Of a DNA stretch of 64,000 nt, positions 23,133-34,816 are shown one piece after another; position 1 is the first letter of the stretch; each line of letters starts with the position of its first letter. The notes under the pieces were generated by a model, which searched no databases, had not been told where the DNA came from, and saw nothing but the letters and a program-made list of their open reading frames with translations. The stretch is from Humulus lupulus. Its lineage: Eukaryota; Streptophyta; Magnoliopsida; Rosales; Cannabaceae. The position numbers were made by a program, and so were the translations under genes. The stretch covers positions 118,052,903 through 118,116,902 of the forward strand of contig NC_084802.1 in assembly GCF_963169125.1 (NCBI RefSeq), written 5' to 3'.

Positions 23133-24071
23133 CTAGGCTTCGTTCTGATCCGGGGCATCTAGAGCAGTTTCATTCTTTTGATCCCCACCAAGGAGCTCTG
23201 TGTCTTCTTTCTCCTTGGCCTCAAACTCGGCCCTTTTTCCAGCCGGATCTGAATAGAGGAGGAGATTCATAATCTTGTCTCGGAGCCAAGCCATGTAAAT
23301 GGCTTCATCAAAAGTGGCCGCCAACAACTCGTTAGCCTGCTCCTTCTCCTTGTGAGCTTTCTTGCTCCATTTCAACTCCAGTTGGGCCTCAGCCGCCTCC
23401 AAGAGTGCCTTGGTCGAAGCATCCAAGCAACGGGCAAGGGACAATTTCGCCTCTAGGATGTCCACCACCTTCTTATGCCCATCATCCTTCCTAGACAAAG
23501 CTTCCTCATGTTGAGCTTGAACCCAGGCAGTCTCCTTGGTGAGAGCCTGCTTGGCAACTTCTCGTTGGTTGACGGCCCCCTCCAGCTCCATCTGAGCCGT
23601 CTCTAGCTTCATGGCCATCTCAGGTACTAGGTACACATTTCTATGAGCCAACAATGTGCCATGGAACAAAGCAAAGTTAGAAACAACACAAAAAGATAAC
23701 GGTAATAAAGAAATGAGACGAACAAGTGGCTTACCACCATGGTCTGATGACGGATGGCCTGGGAGATGAAGAGGGAATCATTGCTAGCCAATGTGGTGTA
23801 GCGTTTGAGCTAAAGGGCGAACATGGACGTCCCCATTTGGGCTAGTAAGTTCGCAGGAACTGGGGCCATGTCCTGCCCTAACCTAGGCTGAAATCCAATC
23901 TCGGCTCTCAACTGATCCACGATATGCTAGGGAGTGTTAAAGGCCTCTGGACGTCTAAGGAACTCCACTTTCCAACGAATGATCAGAGCCCGGGCCACCT
24001 CGTCCCATTTGTCGCGCCCCTCCTCCTAGGCCCGGGATACCATATTTATCCTCTCCTCTAGGACGATTGGT
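23133..24071 (-). pseudogene. gypsy-D antisense additional gene, C-terminal part (coiled coil)
   Basis: The open frame from 23669 to 23133 encodes a Glu/Lys/Ala-rich heptad-type coiled coil (LETAQMELEGAVNQREVAKQ, then LEAKLSLARCLDASTKALLE) and an acidic tail. Upstream pieces to 24071 (FLRRPEAFNTP, LRAEIGFQPRLGQDM) correspond in position to the middle of the homologous gene in gypsy-F. It runs opposite to gag-pol. Gypsy-E inserted at 24072 splits it from its N-terminal part at 47146-49130. The precise function of this protein family is unknown to me. Confidence 0.7.
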
Positions 24072-25753
24072 GTAACGCCCTGGATAGCCAAGACCGTTAC
24101 ACTGTGTGTTTATAAAGTGTCAGACTTGCTAATCAAGTCATTTAATCAAAATCGTGTTACTGAAACTGTAAAGGAACTAGGGTTAAAATGTCTTGGTCTC
24201 AAAGTCGCATTTTCATTAAGAAACATTATCTGTTTACACGGGATCCCAAAAATATAAGTTTAAAGATCGTTTACAAAAGTTATAAGGTTTAGATACAACA
24301 ACAAGCCATACTAAAGCAAAACAGACAATTAGGCAATCCTTGTCCTGATCCACTTCTCGACCATGGTGATCGAACAGCTGGCTATGCACATTGCACCCCA
24401 AAGCTCTCCATCTCAGGCTTGGTCCAGCCTGCCTTTGCCTTTACCTGCACCACGTAGCACCCGTGAGCCAAGGCCCAGTAAGAAAACACAACAACAAAGC
24501 ATAAGCAATCAACAGACAAATCAACATCTCATACTACATTACATAATCTTAACCATATAATCATTCAGTATAATCAAGTTGTCAACATGTTGAACACATC
24601 AACTCATATCATATATCAGATCACAAGTGATAACTAGGGCTAGCACTCTCAGGCTGCTCCCTCTGTTATCCCACTGACTCCGGCTCGCTTAAACCGAGCT
24701 CAGTGAATATTAAGCTGTCCTCGGCTACCAGTGGCCAAGCCGCGCCCTGTGCGCTAATATTATGTACGGCACTCTTAGGCCGCTTTTACATGTCCCATGG
24801 CATAATACCATCATTGACACGATACAAATATCGGGAGCACTTAGTCCCATCACAAACATATAACTGGGTGCAGTTTTCTTACCTTTCAATTCACTAGCTT
24901 TGACCCCTCGACTCCTTGAGCACGATCCCCCTCGAGCCTTAGCGCTTACCTAAACACAACCATAGGCCATAGTCATCATCAATCCTCAAGTCCAAAACCT
25001 AGCCTCGGGGCCAATCCCGAGCCCCCGGGAAGTCCTAGTTCCACCAAACAAGGTGGTGGAAACAAACCCCAAACCCTTGGTCAAAAACTCTTGCAAACAA
25101 CCCTAAAATCCCCTTCAGAAGATAGGGTAGTGCTACAACGCTACAAACAGAAGCAAAATCCCCTCAGCAAGCTTGGCTTAGCGCTACAGCGCCCAAAGGC
25201 TAGCGCTGTAGCGCTAGTCACAGACAGGCTAACACTAGTTTTTCCTTCCTGCGATTTCCTCGAACCAACCTCAACCAAAACTCTTGCAAATCTTTCCCAA
25301 CCTCAAAATCAACCTTATGACCATACTCCACCCATCCCAAGCACCCCAAATACCTAATACTCAAGCACATGCATCCCCAAACTCAAAATTCACCATAGCC
25401 ACTCCTAAACACTAAAACTCAGCAGAAACCAGTTGAATAACAAAGTTTAGAGTTTAGAATTTATACCTTTGGTGGAGTTTCGACCTCAAGGTGCCTCTAG
25501 ACTTCCTTGGCTTGCTCTTCCTCAACTCTTGGCTCCACTTCCCTAAAATTCCCCATCAACACAGCTTAGATAAATTAGCTAGGAACCAAAACCAGAGCTG
25601 AAGAAACTTACAGAGTTTTACCTCAAGTGTTGATGAATCCTTGCTAAACCTCTACCAATTCCTTAAACTTAGCTTAGAATCCTTGATGCTTAGTCTATCC
25701 CAACTCTCCTCTGAGCTTTGCTCCAGAAACCCTCAAGAAACTGATGAAGGAAG
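24072..25753 (-). repeat. gypsy-E 3' LTR, larger part
   Basis: Begins tgtaacgccctgg on the plus strand (the LTR end in element orientation) and matches 45261-46966 closely. It lacks about 22 bp present in the 5' copy near 46326. A near-perfect palindrome with arms 'tagcgctacagcgc' lies at about 25189-25224. The remainder of this LTR lies at 40473-40647 beyond gypsy-F. Confidence 0.9.
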
Positions 25754-26643
25754 TGTTTACCGAGTTTTTCGGAAACGAATACAAACAAAATAATAAAAAG
25801 ATAAGAACTGTAGAAGTGTAGAAATATAAATAGACAAATAGGTTTTTTACGTGGTTGAGGCGTTAACGAGCCCTAGTCCACGAGTCGATGTTATTATACT
25901 TGTAGAGAATTACAGTAAAATGGCTGGTGTACAAGAACCTCACAAACTCACAATGTTTCTCTCGGGTTCTCTTGAAGAAGATGAAGCTAGAGAGATTTTG
26001 GCAGAGTTCTTGCTCTTTAATCTGTTGGCCTCCCCCTCCTATCGTAAAATGAGGAGGTCTTTATAGCTAGGGTTTTGGATTAGGGTTTTACTCTGCCCCC
26101 ATGAGTCTTAATTACACCAGCCATAAATAGGGGATACAATTACCGTAGTAGCATGGCTACAAGGCTCTACGTAGGTATAATTACATGAAAATATGGGGAA
26201 TGCCAAAAGGCAGCTGTCTTTTCCAGGCTGTCAGAGGAACAGTAGGCGAAAAGGCACTTTTAGGCGTGCTGGGATGTGTGCGGCCTCGACCTGTCAGGCG
26301 TGTCAGGCGGGATCCTGTGTTAGGTGAGTATCATTCCAACTATGCCTCCTCCGTGACTCGACTGCCTGGTCTTCTTCCGTGCGAGGCACGGAGCTGTATC
26401 CGCGAAGGTAACCTGAAGAGCTTCTCCTGGAAGGACCTTCCCCGAAGGATATCCCTACGGGAGTCCGGGAGAATTGACGAGCTTCCGGGTCGCGGTTGCT
26501 TGAAAGAGTGTGCTAGACATTAAACGGGAGAGGCGAAGCCTTTCTGTCCGTCCGCGAGCCCTGGTCACCCTTCGTGAAAGACTTTGATAATTCTGCTTCC
26601 CCGAGGCTATCCATCTAAACGCTATCCGGAAATCTGGATAACA
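25754..26643 (-). repeat. gypsy-F 3' LTR
   Basis: On the plus strand TGTTTACCGAG...GGATAACA, so TG...CA in element orientation as well. A minus-strand TATA box (tataaag) lies near 26060-26066. The polypurine tract abuts at 26644-26657. Confidence 0.93.
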
Positions 26644-27110
26644 TTTACCCCCCAAGGTCACGGAGCTTGAGAGGTCCGGGAGCTTGTACAGTACTCCGGC
26701 TATTCTGGTCTCTAGATTAGGCGAGGGGTCACCTCCTGTGTTCCTGGAAGGGTTCCTTTTTACCGCCTTGGTGTTAGTACGAAAAAAAAAAGGAAATTTC
26801 TTCTGTTTAAACTCAAGTACTCAAGTGTGGCGAGGGCCACGCGTCATGCAGGGAATGGCTCTGTGACCAAGACGTGTGCGTGAGGCGACTGGCTGAGTAT
26901 GCGTGCATCAGGCGTCTGAGTAGTGATTTGACGGTATTTAATGGTACACCGGGCCCGAGATGGTGCAATGATGGGAAATAAATACTTTATTCCCATCCGA
27001 GGAGTCATAAATGGGACCGGCACTTCATCCCCAGCCGTCGGATCTGATGCATGCGGTATGGGAAGATCGGGACCGTCCATTTGTGGAATTCAAAATGACT
27101 TCGTTCCTGC
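26644..27110 (+). other. gypsy-F spacer between 3' LTR and antisense gene
   Basis: No coding pattern is seen. The last 100 bp before 27111 should hold the upstream promoter of the antisense gene. Confidence 0.5.
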
Positions 27111-27118
27111 TATAAAAA
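27111..27118 (+). promoter_or_regulatory. TATA box of the gypsy-F antisense gene
   Basis: tataaaaa on the plus strand, 230 bp upstream of the first in-frame ATG, followed by a pyrimidine-rich leader and a clean GT-AG intron (27245-27330). A TATA box stands at the matching place in gypsy-D (minus strand, 49730-49736). Confidence 0.6.
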
Positions 27119-27342
27119 CGAGGGAATGGACCCTTCTTCCTCTTTACGCTTTCAAATTCTCGAGCTTTCAGATTCTCAGATTCCCAAATCTTCGAACTCT
27201 CAAGCTTCCAAGCTTCCCTTCCTTCGAATTCGCCACTTCTTTTGGTAAGGAATCCAGAAACTTTTCTTTCGATTTGGCAGTAGGTTTGTTCGCCGAAGTT
27301 CTAGGCTTGAATCGTTGCTTGTCTTTGCAGCCTTTACTTCAC

Positions 27343-30300
27343 ATGTTCGTGCGGTGCAGTGACCCGGTTACTCCCTCAATCTTCAACTACCCGAATACCA
27401 GTAAGTATTTTTACTTTGCTTTTTCTTTCTAAACCTCAGATTGTTGGTAGTTGTTAGGGTTGAGTTTTCTGCCGGTGTCATCTTTATGCATGCGTGAATA
27501 GGGCTTTGATAGGCATGTGATTGATGTGAGTCAATAAGTCATTTCTTTGCATGCCTTGACGATTTGCTTTTGGAAAGTTGTTTCTCGTTTGCTTGTGCTG
27601 TTCTGGTTTGTTGTTTTAGGGCATAAGCGTGAACGCCTTTAGGGTGTCTTCCCCTGGGAAAACACTTCTCTCGGCGGGCTTAGGCTCGAAGTTTGAATCT
27701 GGTTCCTTGCTGTCCTCCGGGTGGCATGGTGCCAACCCCTCAGCGAGCTCGGTGGGAGCCTCTCCAAGCAGTTTTCGGGGAGGGTCTCCCCGACGCCTTT
27801 AATACCGTTTGGGTATGACAAGGGTGCTGACTGCTTGGAGTGTTTTCTTCTTTGTTTCTTTTGCTCAGTGACGAACACCTCAAAGGAATAAGTTATCGCT
27901 GCGGTAGAGGCTGAATCTGCCCAGGAGCAAGGTTCCCCTGTTGCCGGCGCAAAGGGGAAAGCAAAAACTAAGGTGGCCTCGGCTAGCCCACCGACTATCA
28001 ATAGTTCCATCTGGGAGATGGACCAGAAGCCGAACCTGCTCAGGAACTACGGCATGCTGGAGCTGTATTCCTCAAAGGCAGGCCTGAAGAACATCCCAGG
28101 CCTGATGTGGCACCGTCTGTCGGTGCTGGGTGAGTCTGACAGCCAGAGTCACGAGGGTTTTGGTGCCTGGAGCTGGGCACACATAGTGTGTGGGGCACAC
28201 TTGCCCCTAAGAAGTTATTTTGCCAACTTCTGCGTGAAGGCGGGGATTGCCCCCTTCCAGTTGATTCCCCCCAGCTACAAGCTTCAAGCGGGGTGGTATA
28301 TCTTTTGCAAGTCCCGGGACCTGGAGGCCCCTACCCCGGAGGAGGTGCTATACTTCTATGGGCTGAAGTCTCAGCCCATGAGAGGTCATGCAGACAAGGT
28401 GGGGTTTTATAGGCTGGAGAGGTATCTGGACGTGATGTGCCCCACATGTCATACCGCAAGGGTTCCAGATCTCCGGGAGTACTGGTTCCTGATGACTGGC
28501 TTTCCATTGAAGAGGGTGCCAGCTCTATCTTTGGACTTCAAAGTCCCTGGTAAGTGCTCCTTCCTCTCTTTTTTAACTTTGTTTCTTTACGTTTGGTTTG
28601 CCTTCCGGGAGGATCTCTAACACTCGTGTTTGGATTTTGCAGAAGCCGTCCCGCGAACACCTCGCTGTGTAGAGATGATAAGGAGGTCAAACTTCTACGA
28701 GGGGCTCTCGGAGGAAGAGCTGAAGGTGGAAGGACTTGTGACCACTGAATCTTTGAGGGAGTATGGGCTACTCGCCTCTTTCCAAAATATTGAGCCAGTG
28801 AGTGGCAGGGGGCAAAGTCAGGTGTCAGCTGACGTCCGGGAGCAGATTGCCCTGAAGCTGTCCAAGGTGATCTGCCAGGCGGCCCAGGACGAGAATAATT
28901 TATCCCCCAGTTGGGCGGAGAGGTTCCCCGACCCCCAGTCGGAGGAAGAAGAAATCGAGGCTCGCCACGCCGCAGCTTACCCCAATGAAGGGACTCCGGG
29001 AGCTGGTACCTCCGGGAAAGGTAAGACTAGCTTTCGATTGATCCACACTCCCAGCCTGTCTGAGGTTTCCCGGACTTCTCAGGTGGGGTTCGATCCCCGC
29101 TTCCTTAGGCTAGATCCGTGTAGGATACCCTTTGACAGATATTGCGATGGGTAGATGAGCTCCTCGGGTGTTTGAGTGACGGTAGACTGCCAGAAGGTGT
29201 CACCATGGTTGACCCTTCTTTCCTCAGCATGTCATTCCCGGACTTCAAGGAGTACGGGAGCTTCCTGGAGCAGGAAGCAGTGTCTTGTTTTGCTCGGGGA
29301 AGGCCATCCACGTTTCTCGTGCATGGTCGTCCTTTTAAAACTTTTCTCTTTTTTGTTTCTTGTTCCCTGCTGGTGGACTTGTTTGTGCTTTTATGTTGTG
29401 GCTTGTTTTGTTTTCTGCTTATCTTTTTTCACATCGCTTGCTGGTTGGTTAACCTTGCTTCGTACATTTCTTGCAGAACATCCCGAAGCAAAGATGTTGG
29501 GGAGAGCTACCTCACTTATCAAGAAGGCCGCCACCAGCCAAGACCCGCCCAAGGGGAAAGGACGAAAGGCCGGAGCTGGTAGGGGAGGTAAAGCTGCCAC
29601 ACCCAAGAAGACAAGTGGCGAGGCGCAAGGGTCTCTGGTGGTGGAGAGGGCAATCGTGCCCGTGGTGGAGAAGCCTCCTGTCAAGGGGCCTTCCGAGAAC
29701 ATGGTGGTCTCGAGTAGTAGCAGCGAGGAGGAAGGTCTTGTGTTCCCCGCGAAGATGGCCGGGGTGAGCAAGCGCCCCGGAGGAGAGGCTGAGGGCGACA
29801 AGAAGAAACGCCTTAGACATTCTTCTCCCGGAGGTGATGGAGACCTCCGGGCTGCGCGCAGTCCCCGCCAGACTACCCCCACCGAGCAGCAAACACAACC
29901 CCAACAGCAGAAGCAACAGCAGCAACAACAACAACAACAACAAAGACAATCACCACCGCCACAGCAGCAGCAAAAGCAACAGCAACATCAGCAGCAACAC
30001 CAAACCGGGGCGGTAGTGTCTTCACTACCGTCCCTAATACCCCGTCTACCTCCTCCTCCAGTCCAAAGGGAGTCCACCCTTTCGGGGTCTCCTCTTCTCC
30101 TTCTCTTCCACTTTCTCAACAAACAAGCCTTCCTCAGCCTGGCCTGAAGTTCCACTTCCCTCAGAAACCAACCCGTTTTCCCGCTGCCCTCCTGGAGGGT
30201 GTAAGACAGGCTGATAATTTTTTGAAGAGGCGGTTGGAGGCCGAGAAGGCTGTTATTCAGGGAAGGGCAGACAACCTGTCTGCCGTGAAGAGAGCTAAGC

Positions 30301-31636
30301 TGGCAGAAGGGGTGAGATCCCTTCACTCGGCTGGAGCGGTTTTGGATGGCCCAGCCTTGGAGAAGAGGCTGGTGCCTAGGCTCAGACGTGCATTGGCGCC
30401 GTTCAGAGCGGAGATGATGGAGGACATGGCCCTGAGCTTGTGCGAGCTCAATTCTGAGAAATGGGCCATCAGTAGCAGTAAGGACCCGCTGTTGCTGACA
30501 CATGCCGTAAAGCAGCAACTTTCTGGGGTAAGCTGTCAGTTGTTGTGTTCTGGGATCATTTGTCTTAGTGCATTTGGTTCTGCTTAACTCATTATGTTGT
30601 CTTCCCTTGCAAGCCTCTCTCATCGCGGAACGCTCGTTCCGGGAGGTGGGTGCAGTTCTGGTTCAACTGGAGGAGAGCCAGGTGGCTCGCCAGGCCTTGG
30701 AGGCGGAGAAGCAGAAACTGACCCAACAGGTCGAGAGCATAAAGGGAGAGGCTGTGGAGAAGATTAACCAGGCCCGGCGCAAGGCTGAAGAAGAGGCGGA
30801 CAAGAAATATCTTGCTAAATATCAAGAGTACCGGGCCAGTGCGGAGAATGAGTTCAAGCGGCGGTCGGATGACTTGAAGGCCAAAAACTCCAAGCTCCAG
30901 GAAGAGCTATCCCAGGCCAGGGAGGAGAGGGATACCTTGGATGCCCGCTTGCACTCGAAAAATAATCTCCTCCTTAAGCAGAACGAGGAATATGCCACTC
31001 TTCAGAATAGGCTGCACAAGGAGGAGCAAGGATCTCGCGTCTATGCAGGAGTTGGGGCTCGCTGAGAAGGATAAACAGATTGGAGCCTTGCAATTCACTG
31101 TCAGGGGGCATGTGACCGAGAAGCAATCCTTGCTGGATCAAAATAAGGTGCAGTGCAAGGAGATTGATTCCCTTAAGGGAGAGCGGGATGCATCCAAGGC
31201 CGAGCTGGAAAAACTGAGGGCTCAATTGGCTGTCGCGGAGGCAAAGCTGGCGACCTCTGAGGCGGAGCGCTTGAAGGAGAAGGAAGATGCCGAGGTGGTG
31301 CTAAATAGAACGATTAATCTATCCCACGTGGTCCTCATGCACCAACTTTGGAAAATAAATCTGGAGGTAGTAGGTTACCTGGGAGAGGACGCCGCCGCCA
31401 TGAGGGAAAAGATACAGGTGTGGGATCAAAGCCCAGAGGTGTACGTCCAGACTTATAACATCGACGAGCCTGCTGGAACCCCTGAGGCAGAAGATCCCGA
31501 AGAGGCAGGGACCTCTGAACCTGCCAGTGATGACGTTCCACCTTCCAACGAGCCGACTCTGCTAGCCCGAGCTGAAACCGCTGTCTCCGAGGTCCCGGTC
31601 GTGGAAGCCGCTGCCGCTGCCACCCCCAGTGCTTGA
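27343..31636 (+). pseudogene. gypsy-F antisense additional gene: Transposase_28-like domain, polyQ, coiled coil
   Basis: Runs opposite to gag-pol. Predicted exons: leader to 27244, 27331-27400 (ATG at 27343), 27869-28549, 28643-29020, about 29139-29325, 29477-30527 and about 30614-31636, most with canonical GTAAG donors. Exons 27869-29020 join in phase. The second coding exon carries a domain resembling Pfam Transposase_28 ('putative gypsy type transposon'), with LPLRSYFANFC, PSYKLQAGWYIF and LREYWFLMTGFPL. Next come a Lys/Gly-rich basic stretch, a serine-acidic patch, a polyglutamine tract (codons within 29887-30003) and a long Glu/Lys/Ala coiled coil (30640-31300) with an acidic Pro/Glu tail. 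Lesions: TAA at 27889-27891, frame slips near 29139, 30010-30060, 30614 and 31035. Additional ORFs of this kind are known in Tat-lineage elements; their function is unknown. Confidence 0.8.
29887..30003 (+). repeat. CAG/CAA tract encoding polyglutamine
   Basis: Mixed CAG and CAA codons give about 30 Gln with a few Lys, His, Arg and Pro inside the sixth exon of the antisense gene. Mixed codons suggest a repeat kept at protein level or an old expansion. Confidence 0.8.
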
Positions 31637-32159
31637 AGGGGTCTTATCCTTTGTGTATATATAATTTTTTATTTTTTTATTTTTTTTATTTTCCTTTGGG
31701 GCGAAGCTCCCTGTACTCTTTTTTAATTGTGGGAACATTACAGATGCCTGGTCCGCAGGGCCTTCATTGTAATAATTGTAGAATTCTTCTTTCCTTTTCT
31801 GCTGAGTTCCTTGTTTAATTTTGTGCTTATGGTAGAGACCTTTATACGGTAGAAACTGCTGTAGGGGCGCATGAGGTTTTGGTTCCAACGGCCAGAACCT
31901 ATGCATTCCTAACTTGAAGCTCCAACGGCTTATGTCTTTTCCCACGTAGTTTCTAGGTTACGGAGGGTTCTTGGTTCCAACGACCAGACTCCCTCTTTCA
32001 TCGTACTCAGTTTTCCTAAGGTAAATAGCCAATCCCGGGACTTGTAGTTATACCATTCCTTGGGATGGCTAAGGTGACCCGTTCCATCTCCCCATCGCGA
32101 TCTTTACAAAGCTTGCGAGGTAAACACTTAATACGATTCTGCGGGATAGTGCCGGAACG
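31637..32159 (-). other. gypsy-F spacer with repeated palindromic motif
   Basis: A T-rich stretch after the antisense gene stop (31660-31700) may serve in its 3' end formation. 'ggttccaacgg/aCCAG' motifs occur near 31881 and 31969, with a shorter 'ctccaacgg' near 31920. They resemble the repeated motif of the gypsy-D spacer read in the opposite direction. Confidence 0.5.
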
Positions 32160-32725
32160 GGAGTTCTTTTGGTGAGCGTCGCTAGACTTAGGGCTAGATC
32201 TTTGCGAAGCAAAACTAACTGTCGTTGTGGACCTCACGGTGGCCGACTTCAGGGACTTGGCATGAAGCCTTGCGAGGCAAGGTTCGTTGTGGTCGGGGAA
32301 ATCGTCACGCCTACCATGTTCGATCCTGGAGCAGGGGCTTTGCGAAGCAAGGCCTGCTGTAATTGGGGGATCGATTATATCTGCTCCCAGAGCTGAAGCT
32401 TGCGAAGCGAAGCTTGCAGTGGTCGAGGAGCTCGCCATGCATTATTTTGTGAGACCCGGAGCTGAAGCCTGTGAAGCAAAGCTTACAGCGGTCGCGGATC
32501 TTGCCATCTTTCGCCTTGCGGGACCCGGAGCTGGAGCTTGCGAAGCAAAGCTTTCAGCGGTCGCGGATCTTGCCATCTTTCGCCTTGCGGGACCCAGAGC
32601 TAGAGCTTGCGAAGCAAAGCTTTCAGCGGTCGCGGATCTTGCCATGCATTACTTTATGAGACCTGGAGCTGAAGCTTGCGAAGCAAAGCTTTACAGCGGT
32701 CGCGGAGTATTCTGCGAAGGACTTG
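32160..32725. repeat. Tandem array of about eight 69-bp units in gypsy-F
   Basis: The core 'gcgaagcaaagct' recurs at 32206, 32274, 32344, 32404, 32473, 32542, 32611 and 32680. The last four intervals are exactly 69 bp. Because 69 is divisible by three, the central units are open on both strands. The unit contains an imperfect palindrome (agcttgcgaagcaaagct). One related copy of the core lies in gag at about 37926-37943. Confidence 0.9.
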
Positions 32726-33235
32726 TCAGGAAGATGGGGGTGTTTCGGCGTAGCTCTCTGAATGTGCCTCAACCCCCAGTCCTGTTCATCGCTGGGCTAC
32801 ACAGGAGATAATTTTCATGATGCATAATGGCAGACATTTTCATGGAAATTTTCACATAACCACATAATGCACACATGACACGTAATGCAAATATGTTCAT
32901 GGCAACAAATCAACCTAAGCTTAACAATTTAAAATTTTCAAACACAATGCTAACACATAAGTGGTGTTCTCTGTATGTTTTGTTCAAGGGGCGTATGGCT
33001 ATGCCTTAGCCATGTATACCCCCCCAAGTGAGCGTGGGGTCCGGACGTCTCCGGACCGCATGGTCACTTGTTAAAACGCAGCTTGGAGCAAAGGGATAAA
33101 AAATGCAGTAAAAGCGGAGTGAATCTCTCCGTGTTTTATTAAATTAGCCTGTTAGGCATGTGTTTTACAGCTGGGAGGACTATCTCCATATTTTTGCTAC
33201 GTCCACCAAGGACTTTCGACTAGATAGTCCGGGGC
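32726..33235 (-). other. gypsy-F non-coding sequence between tandem array and pol stop
   Basis: AT-rich in the first half (32810-32960), with no gene pattern. It forms the 3' untranslated part of the gag-pol transcript. Confidence 0.5.
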
Positions 33236-34816
33236 CTACTGATAGTAACGGCAGAGGTGCTCCGCGTTCCAGGCGCGCGGGACTTTAGATCCATCGAGTC
33301 TCTTTAAGTGATACGTCCCATGGCCCACTTTTTCTTGGACTTCATAGGGGCCTTCCCAGTTGGGTCCAAGGACTCCCACTCCCGGATCCTGCATAGCAGG
33401 AAATACTCTCCGTAGGACAAGGTCCCCAACTTCGAATGTACGGCTCTTGACTCTTGTGTTGAAGTGTCGGGCTATCTTGCCTTGGTACATTTTGAGTTGG
33501 ACCTGTGACTTCTCCCGGAGCTCTTCGATCATGTCTAGGGACTCCTGGAGAAGGGCGTGGTTCCGGGTAGGGTCGTAGGTGTCCTGCCTGTGAGAGGGGA
33601 TCATAGTTTCTACTGGGATGACGGCCTCGCAACCGAAGGTCATGGAATAAGGTGTGTGCCCCGTCAAAGTTCTCTCTGTTGTGCGATAGGCCCAAAGTAC
33701 TCGCGGAAGCTCTTCCTGCCAGTGAGCCTTGCATGCTTGGAGTTTTTTCTTCAACGTGGTCTTTAAGATTTTGTTCACTGCTTCCACTTGCCCATTAGCT
33801 TGAGGTCTGGCGACTGCGGAAAAGCTTTTGATGATTCCATGCGAAGCACAGAAGTCCGTGAAATGCTCACTATCAAATTGCTTCCCGTTGTCGGACACAA
33901 TTTTTCGTGGAAGCCCGAAACGACACACTATATTCTTGATGACAAAGTCCAGTGCTTTCTTAGACGTGACCGTGTTCATAGGTTTAGCTTCAGCCCATTT
34001 GGTGAAGTAGTCTACCGCGACTATGGCGTACTTCACTCCACCCCTTCCAGTTGGAAGGGAACCTACTAGGTCAATGCCCCAAACGACGAACGGCCAGGGG
34101 CTGGTCATTAAGGTAATTTCTATAGGCGGCGATCGCGGAACCTTGGCGTACCTCTGGCACTGCTCACATTTTCTGACATAATCCACACAATCCTTCTTCA
34201 TGGTGGGCCAGAAGTATCCTTGACGAAGGATCTTTTTGGAGAGGCTCAGCCCGGAGGTATGGTCGCCACAGAAGCCTCCGTGAATCTCATGAATGATGGT
34301 GCTGATTTCGGTTCCGGCAACACACCTAAGGAAGGGTATGGACAACCCCCTGCGGTAAAGCTTTCCATCCATAACCACGTATCGGGGAGCTTGATATTGG
34401 AGCTTTCTTGCGTCAGCTTTATCAGTGGGGAGCTCTCCGGTGGTGAGAAATATGAGGATGGGTCCTATCCAGGAATGGGAATGGTCGATGATGGCATTTA
34501 CCCTCTGTGTCTCAGTACTAGGTGCTTCTAAGTGCTTGATGGGCACTAGGCCATATTGTTCAATCTCCGGGTCTGTTGCAAGCTTGGCCAGTGTGTCCGC
34601 GAGTGAATTCTGGTCCCGGGGGACCTGGCGGATTTGGTAGCCTTTGAAATGCTGCAGGAGGCCACGGGAGAGAGACACGTAGGCAGCCATTTTTTCGCCT
34701 TTCGTCTGGTATTCTCCGGATATTTGGTTTACCATAAGTAGGGAGTCGCTGTATACTTCGATTTTTTGGGCGCCGACTTCTCTGGCCAGTTGTAATCCAG
34801 CTAGCATGGCTTTGTG
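33236..34816 (-). pseudogene. gypsy-F RNase H C-terminal part and integrase
   Basis: Open from 34807 to the stop at 33236. RNase H part: MLAGLQLAREVGAQK, YSDSLLMVNQISGEY, DQNSLADTLAKLA. Integrase inserts element cDNA into the genome: HHCC domain (HEIHGGFCGDH...CEQCQRY), core motifs WGIDLVGSLPTG, VSDNGKQFDSEHF and ANGQVEAVNKIL with all three DDE residues, and a C-terminal domain VLGPNWEGPYEVQEKVG ending in NAEHLCRYYQ. This domain looks intact and full length compared with the broken copy in gypsy-D. It is cut from RT only by the stop at 34817-34819. Confidence 0.9.

Noticed and set aside
24363..25357. Short open frames duplicated at 45553-46569
   Set aside because: Both sets lie in the two LTR copies of gypsy-E; identity reflects the LTR duplication, not coding constraint.
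26185..26523. 112-codon frame duplicated at 40009-40347
   Set aside because: Inside the two gypsy-F LTRs, antisense to the element; no domain.
27343..31636. Reading the antisense gene as a host transcription factor (polyQ plus coiled coil)
   Set aside because: It lies wholly between the LTRs of gypsy-F and has a homologue at the same place in gypsy-D, so it belongs to the element.
27343..31636. Reading the antisense gene as an envelope gene of an endogenous retrovirus
   Set aside because: It is on the opposite strand, has introns, and shows no signal peptide or membrane anchor.
32160..32725. Regular repeats resembling a CRISPR array
   Set aside because: Units are contiguous 69-bp tandem repeats with no unique spacers, inside a plant retrotransposon.
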